Shown here piece by piece: positions 16,518 to 25,698 of a stretch of 64,000 nt of DNA. The stretch lies in NCBI GenBank assembly GCA_964352735.1, contig CAYGTC010000001.1, positions 1 to 64,000 on the forward strand, read 5' to 3'. Each line of letters starts with the position of its first letter. Position 1 is the first letter of the stretch. This DNA comes from NORP309 sp964352735 (GTDB taxonomy: Bacteria > Pseudomonadota > Gammaproteobacteria > Xanthomonadales > Marinicellaceae). The notes under the pieces were generated by a model. The model searched no databases. It had not been told where the DNA came from and saw only the letters and a program-made list of their open reading frames with translations. Both the position numbers and the translations under genes were made by a program.

Positions 16518-17885
16518 ATGACAAAAAAAAAACAATTCAATGCCCCATACTATTTAACGTTTTTCAGTATCGCAGCACTTTTAATATATAACTCAGGGTT
16601 GTCGTTGCCACAATCCCACACGCTGTTCATCACTTTAATCACAGCAACGTTGTGGGTCACTGAAATATTACCCATTCCTGTCACCTCATTAATTCCCATC
16701 GCTACATTTCCATTATTAGGTATACTGGACAGTAAAGCTGTGGCTCAATCATATGGCAGCCCTTTAATATTATTGCTGTTGGGTGGTTTCATGTTATCGG
16801 TTGCCTTGTCACACACACAAACCCATAGATTAATTGCCAATAAAATCATTAAAATCATTGGTCTCGAATCACAAAAAAAAGTCTTACTAAGTTTCATGAT
16901 AACAGCAGCGTTGCTGAGCATGTGGATATCCAATACTGCTACCACTTTAATGTTATTACCTATTGCTTTGGCCATAGTAGAATTTAACTCCAGTCGTAAT
17001 TTTGCCATCATCTTATTATTGGGTATTGCCTACTCTGCCAGTATAGGCGGGATTGCCACCCCAATTGGTACGCCACCAAACCTGATTATGATACAAGCCT
17101 TGTCAGATTTACAAAACATTGGCTTTCTCAGCTGGATGCAACAAGTATTGCCCATATTAGCATTGATACTCCCCATTGCTTATTGGTACCTATCCAGTTA
17201 TCTTAATGATCAACCCATACATTTTAAGCTGGCTCATGTAGATATCTCCACAACACAAAAAAAAGTATTGGGTGTCTTTTTTATTACCGCAATATTGTGG
17301 ATGACCAGAGTTGAGCCATTTGGTGGTTGGAAAACTCTATTAAACATGCCCTATGCCAATGACGCTTCAGTGGCCATGTTAGCTGTCGTTGCACTGTTCT
17401 TATTAAAAGATGAAAACAAAAAACCCATTATGACTTGGGAAGCTGTCAACAAAATTCCGTGGGGAATTCTTTTGTTATTTGCTGGAGGCATAACCATCGC
17501 CACTGCATTTAAACAAACAGGGCTCAGTGAATCCATTGCCAGTCAACTCATGTTCCTCAATCATCTTCCTTATTGGTTGGTTGTAGGCTTAATTTGTTTA
17601 TTTGTAACATTTTTAACCGAAGTGACCAGCAATACAGCAACCACCGCTGTATTAATGCCAATTCTATTATCGACTGCCCAAGCCATAAACATCGACCCTT
17701 TAGCTTTGATGTTACCTGCTACTGTGAGCGCCAGCTTTGCATTTATGATGCCTGTTGCAACTGCTCCCAATGCTATCATTTTCAGCAGCGGACGTATACC
17801 CATTAAGAAAATGATGAAAGTAGGATTCTCATTGAACATTATTGGCGCTTTAATTTTGACCACATATTTTTCATTAACACAGTGA
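16518..17885 (+). CDS. DASS-family sodium/dicarboxylate symporter
   Basis: A 455-residue inner-membrane transporter of the divalent anion:sodium symporter (SLC13) family, which imports C4-dicarboxylates or related anions with sodium. About 11-12 hydrophobic helices are visible. Both SNT signature motifs that bind sodium and substrate are intact: WISNTATTLMLLPIA near residue 137 and EVTSNTATTAVLMPI near 373. The conserved TPIGTPPNLI loop follows the first and PVATAPNAIIFSSG the second. It stands alone, divergent from the lipase operon. Specificity cannot be read from sequence; close relatives take succinate, malate, fumarate or sulfate. Confidence 0.9.
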   Translation: MTKKKQFNAPYYLTFFSIAALLIYNSGLSLPQSHTLFITLITATLWVTEILPIPVTSLIPIATFPLLGILDSKAVAQSYGSPLILLLLGGFMLSVALSHTQTHRLIANKIIKIIGLESQKKVLLSFMITAALLSMWISNTATTLMLLPIALAIVEFNSSRNFAIILLLGIAYSASIGGIATPIGTPPNLIMIQALSDLQNIGFLSWMQQVLPILALILPIAYWYLSSYLNDQPIHFKLAHVDISTTQKKVLGVFFITAILWMTRVEPFGGWKTLLNMPYANDASVAMLAVVALFLLKDENKKPIMTWEAVNKIPWGILLLFAGGITIATAFKQTGLSESIASQLMFLNHLPYWLVVGLICLFVTFLTEVTSNTATTAVLMPILLSTAQAINIDPLALMLPATVSASFAFMMPVATAPNAIIFSSGRIPIKKMMKVGFSLNIIGALILTTYFSLTQ

Positions 17886-17934
17886 ATAGAATCTCTTGCT
17901 CAACTTAAGAATGAAAATAAAATATTTAAAAACC

Positions 17935-17951
17935 ATGAAATATTCGGGCTA
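17935..17951. repeat. solo terminus of the MITE family
   Basis: ATGAAATATTCGGGCTA is identical to the right terminus of the element at 51-171, with a terminal TA. I see no matching left end nearby, so it is a relic or a chance end. It lies in the 172-nt gap before amgK. Confidence 0.5.
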
Positions 17952-18057
17952 ATAAAATATAGAAAACTTAAGATTCACTTTCTAGCATGAGTATAATTCT
18001 TGAAAATCAACCCTCACAAAAGTAAACTTGTTAACCTGTTTCAACAATAATATCTGT

Positions 18058-19047
18058 ATGGATAGACAACAAACCCTGCTTAATTGGGTACAACACACAC
18101 TAAAAGATCCAGAGTGTTACATAAAACCAGCCTCAAGTGATGCCAGTTTCCGAAGTTACTGGCGGGTATTTTCACAAGCCAGAACTTTTATTGTAATGGA
18201 CGCACCGCCTATCCATGAAAACTGTGAACCTTTCATTGACATCTCGATGCGTTTGTCAAAAAGTGACTTGAATGTACCTGAAGTTTTTCATAAAGATTTG
18301 CAGCAAGGCTTTTTACTGTTATCGGATTTAGGCACTGTTCAATACCTCGATGTGCTCAATGATAAAAGTTGCAAGGCACTTTATGGTGATGCGATTACAG
18401 CACTGATCAAGATGCAAAAATATACCGATCAACACAACCTCGCTCATTATAATGAACAATTATTACAACAAGAAATGAACCTATTTGACCAGTGGTTTAT
18501 TAATAAACACATAGGCATAGAACTCAACCAACAGCAACAAAACACATTAAGCAATTGCCATCAATTATTAATCATTAATGCCACCGAACAACCACAAACA
18601 TTTGTTCATCGAGACTATCACAGTAGGAATCTGATGAAAACCGCTAAAAATAATCCGGGGATTCTGGATTTCCAAGATGCTGTCATTGGGCCAGTGACCT
18701 ATGATTTGGTTTCATTACTGAGAGACTGCTATATTAAGTGGGACAATCAAATTGTTGAACAACTCTCTGATTTATTTTTGCAACAATACAACCACATCAA
18801 TCAACAACACATTTCAAATGAAAAATGGAATCGTTGGTTTGATTTAATGGGCATGCAAAGGCATCTAAAAGCCATTGGAATTTTTTGCCGACTCAATTAT
18901 CGTGACAATAAACCAAATTACCTGAAAGACATCAATAGAACACTATCTTATGTTAAACAAATTTGTACAAAATATACAGAGCTTCAAAATTTTTTAAAAC
19001 TTATTGACGATATTCAACCCAATATGGAATGCTTATGCGAGCCATGA
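18058..19047 (+). CDS. amgK: N-acetylmuramate/N-acetylglucosamine anomeric kinase
   Basis: Phosphotransferase (APH-like fold) that phosphorylates MurNAc and GlcNAc at C1 in the recycling route that bypasses de novo UDP-MurNAc synthesis. The ASSDASFRSYWRV opening is typical of AmgK. The Brenner motif FVHRDYHSRNLM holds the catalytic Asp, and LDFQDAVIGPVTYDLVSLLRDCY holds the metal-binding Asp. I start at 18058 (MDRQQTLLNW) because the family begins there; the longer frame adds only ten unconvincing residues. 329 residues. It overlaps murU by 19 nt, the conserved amgK-murU arrangement. Confidence 0.93.
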   Translation: MDRQQTLLNWVQHTLKDPECYIKPASSDASFRSYWRVFSQARTFIVMDAPPIHENCEPFIDISMRLSKSDLNVPEVFHKDLQQGFLLLSDLGTVQYLDVLNDKSCKALYGDAITALIKMQKYTDQHNLAHYNEQLLQQEMNLFDQWFINKHIGIELNQQQQNTLSNCHQLLIINATEQPQTFVHRDYHSRNLMKTAKNNPGILDFQDAVIGPVTYDLVSLLRDCYIKWDNQIVEQLSDLFLQQYNHINQQHISNEKWNRWFDLMGMQRHLKAIGIFCRLNYRDNKPNYLKDINRTLSYVKQICTKYTELQNFLKLIDDIQPNMECLCEP

Positions 19048-19703
19048 TATTGGCCGCCGGTAAGGGCGAGCGCATGAGACCATTGACATTAGTTAAACCC
19101 AAACCCCTATTGGAGGTAGCTGGTATCACATTAATTGAACACCACTTAATCAAATTAAAAAAAGCGGGTTTCCAAAGGGTCGTGATCAACATCAGTTGGC
19201 TTGGCCAACAAATCATGCAAAAATTAGGCAATGGAGAACAATACGGTTTAGAGATCAGATACTCTTCAGAAGGCCCGGAACCTCTGGAAACAGGTGGAGG
19301 CATACTCAAAGCCTTACCTTTGATTGGAGATCAACCTTTTTTGGTGATAAACGGTGATGTTAAAACAGATTTTAATTTCAACTCCCTCAGAGATAAAGCC
19401 ATTGACACCTTGGCACATCTGGTATTAGTCAATAACCCAAATCATAATCCACATGGGGATTTTTGTATTGATGATAATGATAGACTTGGTATCAATAGCA
19501 ATCCAAAATACACCTACAGTGGCATAGGCATCTACAGCCCAGCTCTTTTCAAAAATGCTAAGCCAGGAATATTTTCAGTCACGCCATTAATCAAAGCAGC
19601 AATTAAAGAATTGTACATTTCCGGTCAATACTACAAAGGCCAATGGGATGACATTGGCACCATTGAAAGATTAACTGAAATCAATATCCGTTGTAAAAAA
19701 TAA
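19029..19703 (+). CDS. murU: N-acetylmuramate-1-phosphate uridylyltransferase
   Basis: Converts MurNAc-1-phosphate, the product of AmgK, into UDP-MurNAc for peptidoglycan synthesis. The nucleotidyltransferase signature MILAAGKGERMRPLT plus KPKPLLEVAG lies at the N-terminus; LVINGDVKTDFNF gives the metal-binding Asp and WDDIGTIERL closes the domain. 224 residues is standard. Two in-frame starts (19029 and 19035) are possible; both overlap the end of amgK, indicating translational coupling. The pathway confers fosfomycin tolerance in pseudomonads (known for the family). Confidence 0.93.
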   Translation: MLMRAMILAAGKGERMRPLTLVKPKPLLEVAGITLIEHHLIKLKKAGFQRVVINISWLGQQIMQKLGNGEQYGLEIRYSSEGPEPLETGGGILKALPLIGDQPFLVINGDVKTDFNFNSLRDKAIDTLAHLVLVNNPNHNPHGDFCIDDNDRLGINSNPKYTYSGIGIYSPALFKNAKPGIFSVTPLIKAAIKELYISGQYYKGQWDDIGTIERLTEINIRCKK

Positions 19704-19939
19704 ATTGAATAAAAATTCAAGATTTATACATTATTGTACCTAAATTGATCGCTTTATTCATACAATCGTTTGAAATTATAATGAACTTGTGTTATTTTGT
19801 TGTCCGTTTTGGAAACTAAAAATAATAATAGAGACTTCAGTTTGATTCTATAAGATTGATAATAGGGTAAAATAATGATATCAACCAAAACACAAATATA
19901 GAAATCTTAACCAAAGAAAATAATAAAAGAGGACAATAT

Positions 19940-21892
19940 ATGATTCGTAAAAGTACACTATTATCATTATCTCTACCGCTAATGATAGCCAGCCCATCAA
20001 TGGTTGCAGCAAAATTTGCTGTTAACAAACAACTAGCTGGCCCGCCATCTGAATTTGAGTTCATGCAACCAGCTGCTGCTGAAAAAGCCGCTTTGTCATC
20101 AAAAACAGCGCTAATTCCTATAAAATTACAACAAACTAAGGCTGGTAACAGTTTTTGGCAGTCATCATTATCAATCGATCATGCTGACTTCGATTTTATG
20201 GTATTCTCAAATGGTGATGCAAGTTGGCAGATTGACATGATCAATCCAATCACCAAACAAGTCAAAAATATTCAAGACTTAGCCAGTGATTTTAAATCAA
20301 CTGAATATGGCATGAGCAACCAACAATACCCAGGTGAACAATATTCGTTTAAGGGTTTAGATACTGGTCAATGGCAAATACGAATCAAAACGCTGGGAAC
20401 ACCTGATCAAACTGAAGGTTATATTCTGGTTTCCAATAAAAGCAAATATTTACTGAATGCTTATCAAACCAATGCTGACCAAATTGCAGGTCATCGCATG
20501 CACTTTGTTGCACAAGGCACAACAAATGAGACAACAATTGAAGCCTTAAAAGATTTTAATCCATTACAATCTGCACAAATGGTTGTCAGTTATCCAAGTG
20601 GTAAGCAAGATACTTTTACCATGTACGATGATGGATTACATGGTGACAACCTTGCCAATGATGGTTTATTCGGCGCAGATTTCTTAGCACCCATTGCTGG
20701 AGATTACACCGTACAAATCCAATCTCATGGCATCAATCCTGATAAAACACCATTTTTCAGAACCACTGAACATTTTGTGCCAGTCATTGAGCAAACATTG
20801 ACTATGGATAACAAAAATATCAAAAGTGCAGTGATCAGTGATAACAGATTGAATATCAGCATGAATATTGAAGATCATGCCAAGACAGCTGGAGATCGTT
20901 ATAGAATCATCGCTGAAGTTTGGGGTGAAAGTAATGAGAAAGCTGGTGTAATGGAACCCGTATCGTGGATCAGTACCATTACCCAAGTCGTTAATAACCA
21001 ACTCAATGTTGAGTTAGACGCACGCTGGATTGCCATGGCCAAAGTTGACAGCAATTTTGAATTAAGAAACTTGAGAATTGAAGACGCCAATAATTTCATT
21101 CCTTTGATTTCAGAAAAAACCATTGCACTTGACGTTGAGCAATTGCCCAAAGCTGCTAATAAAGCCTATTCTGGTCAAATCACTGAAGAAATGATGATGG
21201 GTGTTCGCCCTCCAATGTCTGCTAACAAAGCTGGCCGTAAATTGATGTTGGTTCACGGTTATTGCTCAGGCAATGCATGGGGACCACGTGCCAGTCAATT
21301 CAGTAGCAGTACTTTATTTCAAGATTTTAATCAAAACAGATCTCATGATGAATTTGCAAGAAGAATCAGAGATTATGGTAATCAGTTTGATTCATTTGGT
21401 ATCGTAGCACATTCACAAGGCGGTGCTGCAAGTCTTCATTTGTTGACTTATTACTGGAGTGGACTTGACAATGCCTCTGGCGGCAGACTGATTCAATCAG
21501 TAGGTACACCATATCAAGGCACACCTTTAGCAGGTGTTCTAGCAGCCATTGGTCAAGTCTTTGGTGCAGGTTGCGGCAGAAATAACAACCTTACCACCTC
21601 TGGTGCAGCTTCTTGGTTAGCAGGTATTCCAACTTCATCAAGAAACAAAGTCAATTATTACACCACCTCATTTACTAAAAAGTGGTGGAGATATGATTAT
21701 TGCAACATTGTGACTGATTTATTACTTAGCGATCCTGATGATGGTGTGATTGAAAGATCACGTGGTCAATTGAGCGGTGCTTCGAATCGTGGTCACAAAA
21801 CTGGTTGGTGTCATACTACCAGTATGAGAGATCCAGGACAAGTAACAGACCGTAACCGCAATTTACAAATGAGTGCCAACGCGAGTCGTTAA
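19940..21892 (+). CDS. secreted alpha/beta hydrolase (lipase-like)
   Basis: A 650-residue exported protein with a signal peptide (first 24 residues, ending VAAKF). The N-terminal 400 residues look beta-rich, including an adhesin-type segment with DGLHGDNLANDGLFGADF that resembles the choice-of-anchor X domain. The hydrolase domain starts near residue 430 with LMLVHGYCSGNAWG; the nucleophile is in IVAHSQGGAA, the acid is probably Asp in SDPDDGVIE and the His is in GWCHTTSM. Cysteines in the C-terminal part could form disulphides. A good RBS (AGAGGAC) precedes the ATG. It stands alone with a terminator behind. Likely a T2SS substrate acting outside the cell; the substrate is not known. Confidence 0.82.
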   Translation: MIRKSTLLSLSLPLMIASPSMVAAKFAVNKQLAGPPSEFEFMQPAAAEKAALSSKTALIPIKLQQTKAGNSFWQSSLSIDHADFDFMVFSNGDASWQIDMINPITKQVKNIQDLASDFKSTEYGMSNQQYPGEQYSFKGLDTGQWQIRIKTLGTPDQTEGYILVSNKSKYLLNAYQTNADQIAGHRMHFVAQGTTNETTIEALKDFNPLQSAQMVVSYPSGKQDTFTMYDDGLHGDNLANDGLFGADFLAPIAGDYTVQIQSHGINPDKTPFFRTTEHFVPVIEQTLTMDNKNIKSAVISDNRLNISMNIEDHAKTAGDRYRIIAEVWGESNEKAGVMEPVSWISTITQVVNNQLNVELDARWIAMAKVDSNFELRNLRIEDANNFIPLISEKTIALDVEQLPKAANKAYSGQITEEMMMGVRPPMSANKAGRKLMLVHGYCSGNAWGPRASQFSSSTLFQDFNQNRSHDEFARRIRDYGNQFDSFGIVAHSQGGAASLHLLTYYWSGLDNASGGRLIQSVGTPYQGTPLAGVLAAIGQVFGAGCGRNNNLTTSGAASWLAGIPTSSRNKVNYYTTSFTKKWWRYDYCNIVTDLLLSDPDDGVIERSRGQLSGASNRGHKTGWCHTTSMRDPGQVTDRNRNLQMSANASR

Positions 21893-21920
21893 TTCCAACT
21901 GCGCAATTAACTTTAAGAAT

Positions 21921-21953
21921 AAAAGGGTTTCATCTGATGAAACCCTTTTTTTT
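21921..21953 (+). terminator. terminator of the secreted hydrolase gene
   Basis: Stem AAAAGGGTTTCAT / ATGAAACCCTTTT with a 3-nt loop, followed by T8. A textbook Rho-independent terminator 29 nt after the stop. Confidence 0.93.
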
Positions 21954-22020
21954 ATCAAACATTTTTATAGTGCATAAGAATCTAGTATAATCAATCTTTG
22001 TATCACACAAAAGTTAAGCA

Positions 22021-22476
22021 ATGAAAGATATCTGGATGCCACATGTCACCGTCGCGACCATCATCGAAAAAGACGGAAAATTTTTGATGGTTGAAGAAGA
22101 CCTTCATGGACAAAAAATATTAAACCAACCTGCCGGTCACCTCGATGAAGGTGAAACATTGGTAGAAGCTGCCATCAGAGAAACACTGGAAGAAAGCGCA
22201 TGGCAAATTGAAATCTCCTATTTAATAGAATTTGCCCAGTGGACATCACCCAACAGTGATACTCATTTTTTGCGCGCATGCTTTGCTGGCAAAGCCATTG
22301 AACATTTTGCAGATCAAGATTTAGATAAGGGCATTATCAGAAGCTTATGGATGACACGTGATGAAGTGGCAAAAAATTCACACCGATTACGCAGTCCACT
22401 TGTATTAAATCACATTGACCACTATATAGCAGGTAAGCGATTTGATTTAGATTTTTTCAGTTATTATGACAAATAA
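22021..22476 (+). CDS. nudJ: NUDIX hydrolase, NudJ-like phosphatase
   Basis: A 151-residue Nudix protein. The Nudix box is complete: GHLDEGETLVEAAIRETLEE, with the REtlEE metal-binding glutamates. MPHVTVATIIEKDGKFLMVEE is the usual NudJ N-terminus. NudJ removes phosphates from HMP-pyrophosphate and nucleoside di/triphosphates. The gene is 11 nt overlapped with mnmA, an arrangement widespread in Gammaproteobacteria (nudJ-mnmA-hflD). First gene of a four-gene operon. Confidence 0.9.
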   Translation: MKDIWMPHVTVATIIEKDGKFLMVEEDLHGQKILNQPAGHLDEGETLVEAAIRETLEESAWQIEISYLIEFAQWTSPNSDTHFLRACFAGKAIEHFADQDLDKGIIRSLWMTRDEVAKNSHRLRSPLVLNHIDHYIAGKRFDLDFFSYYDK

Positions 22477-23596
22477 AGCACAAAAGCCTAAAGTAATAGT
22501 GGGTATGTCAGGCGGTGTTGACTCCTCAGTAAGTGTCGACTTGTTACAACAACAAAACTATGATGTTGAAGGCATGTTCATGAAAAATTGGGAAGAAGAT
22601 GACACACTTGAAGTCTGTAGTGCCGATGAAGATGTCAAGGATGCACAATCAGTCGCTGATAAACTCGGTGTAAAATTGCATTTGCGTAATTTTTCCTCTG
22701 AATACTGGGACTTTGTCTTTGAGGATTTCTTACATGAATACAAAATTGGGCGCACACCAAACCCAGATATTTTGTGTAATAGAGAAATTAAATTTAAAAC
22801 CTTTTTAGAACATGCTGAAGATTTGAATGCCAACTTTATGGCCACTGGACATTATGTTGATAAAGATTTTCATGAGGGCAAATACCGTTTATTGAAAGGA
22901 AAAGATAACAACAAAGATCAGAGTTATTTTCTTTATACCATCACTCAAAAACAATTGGCTTTTTCATTGTTTCCTCTGGGAAAAATCGATAAGCCTGCGG
23001 TCAGAGAAAGGGCAAAAGCCTTAAATTTGATTGTCCATGACAAAAAAGACTCGGTGGGCATTTGTTTTATTGGTGAGAAAAACTTCCAAACTTTTTTGGC
23101 CAACTACCTAAAACCCAACCCAGGCAATATCATCAATAAAAAAGGCACTGTCATTGGTCGACATACCGGCTTGATGTACTATACCATTGGCCAAAGACAA
23201 GGTTTGGGCATAGGCGGGGTCAGAGATGCCAAACCTTTACCATGGTTTGTGGCAGCAAAGTGCCATAAAAACAATGCATTAATTGCAGTACAATCAGATG
23301 ACGAAAACAGCCTGAATTCAAGCATGTTGTTTGCCGATCAAATTCATTGGATTTCTGGCCAGAAGCCCACATTTCCTCTGAAATGTAGAGCCAAAAGCCG
23401 ATATCGACAAGCCGACCAAGAATGTACTGTGTACCAAGAAGAGAACGACACAATCAGAGTAGAATTTTCACAACCACAAAGAGCTGTAACACCGGGGCAA
23501 TCTGTGGTGTTTTATCATGACAATGTCTGTCTGGGTGGAGGCATCATTCAACACACAAACACCCTTAACCATCAATGTGAATTTTGGGATAAATAA
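22466..23596 (+). CDS. mnmA: tRNA-specific 2-thiouridylase
   Basis: Thiolates U34 of tRNA-Lys, -Glu and -Gln using sulfur relayed from cysteine desulfurase. The PP-loop VGMSGGVDSSV (residues 12-22) binds ATP. Catalytic cysteines are visible: Cys104 (PDILCNREIKF) and Cys200 (DSVGICFIGEK). ARPGQ-type C-terminal block is seen as RAVTPGQSVVFYHDNVCLGGGII. 376 residues is normal. Overlaps nudJ by 11 nt and is 2 nt from hflD. Confidence 0.98.
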   Translation: MTNKAQKPKVIVGMSGGVDSSVSVDLLQQQNYDVEGMFMKNWEEDDTLEVCSADEDVKDAQSVADKLGVKLHLRNFSSEYWDFVFEDFLHEYKIGRTPNPDILCNREIKFKTFLEHAEDLNANFMATGHYVDKDFHEGKYRLLKGKDNNKDQSYFLYTITQKQLAFSLFPLGKIDKPAVRERAKALNLIVHDKKDSVGICFIGEKNFQTFLANYLKPNPGNIINKKGTVIGRHTGLMYYTIGQRQGLGIGGVRDAKPLPWFVAAKCHKNNALIAVQSDDENSLNSSMLFADQIHWISGQKPTFPLKCRAKSRYRQADQECTVYQEENDTIRVEFSQPQRAVTPGQSVVFYHDNVCLGGGIIQHTNTLNHQCEFWDK

Positions 23597-23598
23597 AC

Positions 23599-24207
23599 AT
23601 GAAAAATAGAACCATTGCACTGGCAGGCGTCTGTCAAGCTGCATATTATGCACATGAATTGGCTGGCACTGGACGAATAAGAGACCTGCACGGCTACGAA
23701 GCAACACTTAACAGCTTATATGTTATTGATTGTCAAGACATCAGTGAAATCTATGGCATGGAAATAAACAACCTGAGCACCGGTTTAAAAACACTGAACT
23801 ATGCGTTTAATCGTGATCCAGACTATTTAACCATATTAAAATACACGCTCACCTTATTGGCACTGGAAAGAAAACTCAACAAAGAATCACAATACCTCCA
23901 GAAAATACAAAAAGACATATTGGATTCAAAAACCTTAAGAACCCAAGATGATAATTTCACACCAGCAGTCATAAGAAAACTGGCCAACAGTTACAGCGCG
24001 ACTGTCAGCCTTTTACAACCTCGCATCATACTTAATGGTAAACCACAGCACTTGAAACAGCCTGAGATTACCGAAAAAATCAGAGCCATTTTATTGGCGG
24101 GCATCAGGTCAGCAGTGCTGTGGACACAAATGGGGGGCACACAATGGCAATTATTATTCAAGAGAAAAATACTGGTTGAAACCGCGCTTGAATTAAAGAA
24201 ACTGTGA
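23599..24207 (+). CDS. hflD: high frequency lysogenization protein HflD homologue
   Basis: A 202-residue helical membrane-associated protein. The family opening NRTIALAGVCQAAYYAHELAGTG is clear, and IRAILLAGIRSAVLWTQMGGTQWQLLFKR near the C-terminus is the other conserved block. In E. coli HflD binds lambda CII; its native role is unclear. It starts 2 nt after mnmA and its stop overlaps the GTG of the next gene, so it belongs to the nudJ-mnmA-hflD operon. Confidence 0.93.
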   Translation: MKNRTIALAGVCQAAYYAHELAGTGRIRDLHGYEATLNSLYVIDCQDISEIYGMEINNLSTGLKTLNYAFNRDPDYLTILKYTLTLLALERKLNKESQYLQKIQKDILDSKTLRTQDDNFTPAVIRKLANSYSATVSLLQPRIILNGKPQHLKQPEITEKIRAILLAGIRSAVLWTQMGGTQWQLLFKRKILVETALELKKL

Positions 24208-24755
24208 CCCATAAAACATCACTTCTTATTGCTGGGCAAACTTCAGAACGTTTGTATTTTAAAAAAACCACACTTGATGATTATCACCAATGGCTACCAT
24301 TTTTCAAAGACCCCAGAACATCTGAGCACTGGATTACAGAAAACAATGATCCTTTGATCAACTGCCAAAATTGGTATGACACACAGTTTTACCGTTATGA
24401 TAATAATTTGGGAGGGTTATGCGCTATGATTGATCATAAAAATCAAAAACTGATAGGGCATTGTGGTTTACTATTACAGCACATTGATAATGGTGATTTT
24501 TTAGAAATCGGGTACCATATATTGCCCCAGTTTTGGGGGCAAGGCTTTGCATCAGAAGCAGCCATTTGTTGTCGAGATTTTGCATTCAACAACCAACTTG
24601 CAGATGAATTGGTTTCGATCATAAGCTTAACCAATACGCCCTCACAAAAAGTTGCTAAAAATAACGGCATGACCATCTACAAAACCACCACTTATGCCAA
24701 AAATTCTGTGTACATCTATAAAATCACACGTGATAAATGGTTGAACCACAGATAA
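24204..24755 (+). CDS. GNAT family acetyltransferase, RimJ/RimL type
   Basis: A 183-residue N-acetyltransferase. The GTG start overlaps the hflD stop (GTGA). Acetyl-CoA binding residues are in the loop LPQFWGQGFASEAA (a Q/R-x-x-G-x-A form). The later SIISLTNTPSQKVAKNNGM is the usual RimJ/RimL-type motif, where the S(x)N-x-x-S residues follow strand 5. The substrate could be a protein N-terminus, a small molecule or an antibiotic. As the last gene of nudJ-mnmA-hflD, it is followed at 20 nt by a MITE. Confidence 0.85.
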   Translation: MTHKTSLLIAGQTSERLYFKKTTLDDYHQWLPFFKDPRTSEHWITENNDPLINCQNWYDTQFYRYDNNLGGLCAMIDHKNQKLIGHCGLLLQHIDNGDFLEIGYHILPQFWGQGFASEAAICCRDFAFNNQLADELVSIISLTNTPSQKVAKNNGMTIYKTTTYAKNSVYIYKITRDKWLNHR

Positions 24756-24774
24756 TATTAAAAGAGGCCTTTAC

Positions 24775-25012
24775 TAACCCGGAAATTTCATCAAATCAGT
24801 AAAAAAACTTGATTTTATCTATAGAAAACATAAAGTTAAATGAATTCTATAAAAGCACGCTTTGTACTTGAATGGTTTTATGAAAAAAATGGCTGCATAT
24901 CTTGAAAAAAATCGCTTGAAAGCCATGAATAATTGGCTTACAAACGATATTTCTCCAAGCTATTTTTTCATTTTTCCCCTAAATTCCATTCTATGATGAA
25001 ATATCCGGGCTA
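24775..25012. mobile_element. MITE-like element, long variant, copy 2
   Basis: 238 bp bounded by TA at both ends, with terminal inverted repeats TAACCCGGAAATTTCATCA and (reverse complement of right end) TAGCCCGGATATTTCATCA. Compared with the 121-bp form it has extra internal sequence after GGTTTTATGAA, including ATGGCTGCATATCTTG, which recurs at 33133-33158. It lies 20 nt after the GNAT stop and ends 18 nt before the PRA isomerase-like start, so it probably supplies or alters that gene's leader. Confidence 0.8.
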
Positions 25013-25029
25013 AAGCACAGCACAGAGAA

Positions 25030-25698
25030 ATGATGAAAAATAGAAATCAACCACATGTGAAAATTTGTTGTATAAGCAGTCAAGCAGAAGCCCAATTGGC
25101 AATCAACTGCGGCGCCTCTGCATTGGGCCTTGTTGGACCAATGCCCAGTGGTCCAGGAATCATTGATGATTCACAAATTAAAAAAATTGCCTCAGCGGTA
25201 CCACCCCCCATTTCAACATTTTTATTAACCAGTGAAACCAACGCCAATGACATCATCAATCATTATAAAAAAGTCAACACCAGTGTTATACAAATGGTTG
25301 ATGCTTTAACAGACAATGGCTATGCCCAGATCAGACAACATTGTCCCCACATTAAGCTGGTACAAGTCATTCATGTCATAGATGATGACAGCATAGATCA
25401 GGCCATTCATGCGGCTCAATTTGTGGATGCCATCTTACTGGACAGTGGCAATCCGAACCTTTCGGTCAAGGAACTGGGCGGCACAGGACGAACCCATGAT
25501 TGGCAATTAAGCAAAACCATCAAAGAAAAAATAGGCATTCCACTGTTCTTGGCTGGTGGCATAGGCCCAGATAATGTCACTGAGGCCATTCGAACCGTTC
25601 AGCCTTTTGGTATTGACCTGTGTAGCAGTGTAAGAACCGAAGGCCAATTAGATGCCACAAAACTGCAAGCACTGTTTAGGGCAATCGGTCATGCTTGA
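25030..25698 (+). CDS. phosphoribosylanthranilate isomerase-like protein (divergent clade)
   Basis: A 222-residue TIM barrel related to TrpF, which isomerises phosphoribosylanthranilate in tryptophan synthesis. The catalytic Cys is in VKICCIS (normally KICGI) and the catalytic Asp in ILLDSGN; GGTGRTHDW and LAGGIGPDNV form the phosphate site. Instead of the TrpF SPRxV block it has GLVGPMPSGPGII, which marks a divergent clade I recall from non-tryptophan contexts. No trp genes are near. It may be a moonlighting isomerase or have another sugar-phosphate substrate. The 3' end overlaps the convergent oxygenase by 10 nt. Two adjacent starts (25030, 25033) are possible. Confidence 0.75.
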   Translation: MMKNRNQPHVKICCISSQAEAQLAINCGASALGLVGPMPSGPGIIDDSQIKKIASAVPPPISTFLLTSETNANDIINHYKKVNTSVIQMVDALTDNGYAQIRQHCPHIKLVQVIHVIDDDSIDQAIHAAQFVDAILLDSGNPNLSVKELGGTGRTHDWQLSKTIKEKIGIPLFLAGGIGPDNVTEAIRTVQPFGIDLCSSVRTEGQLDATKLQALFRAIGHA

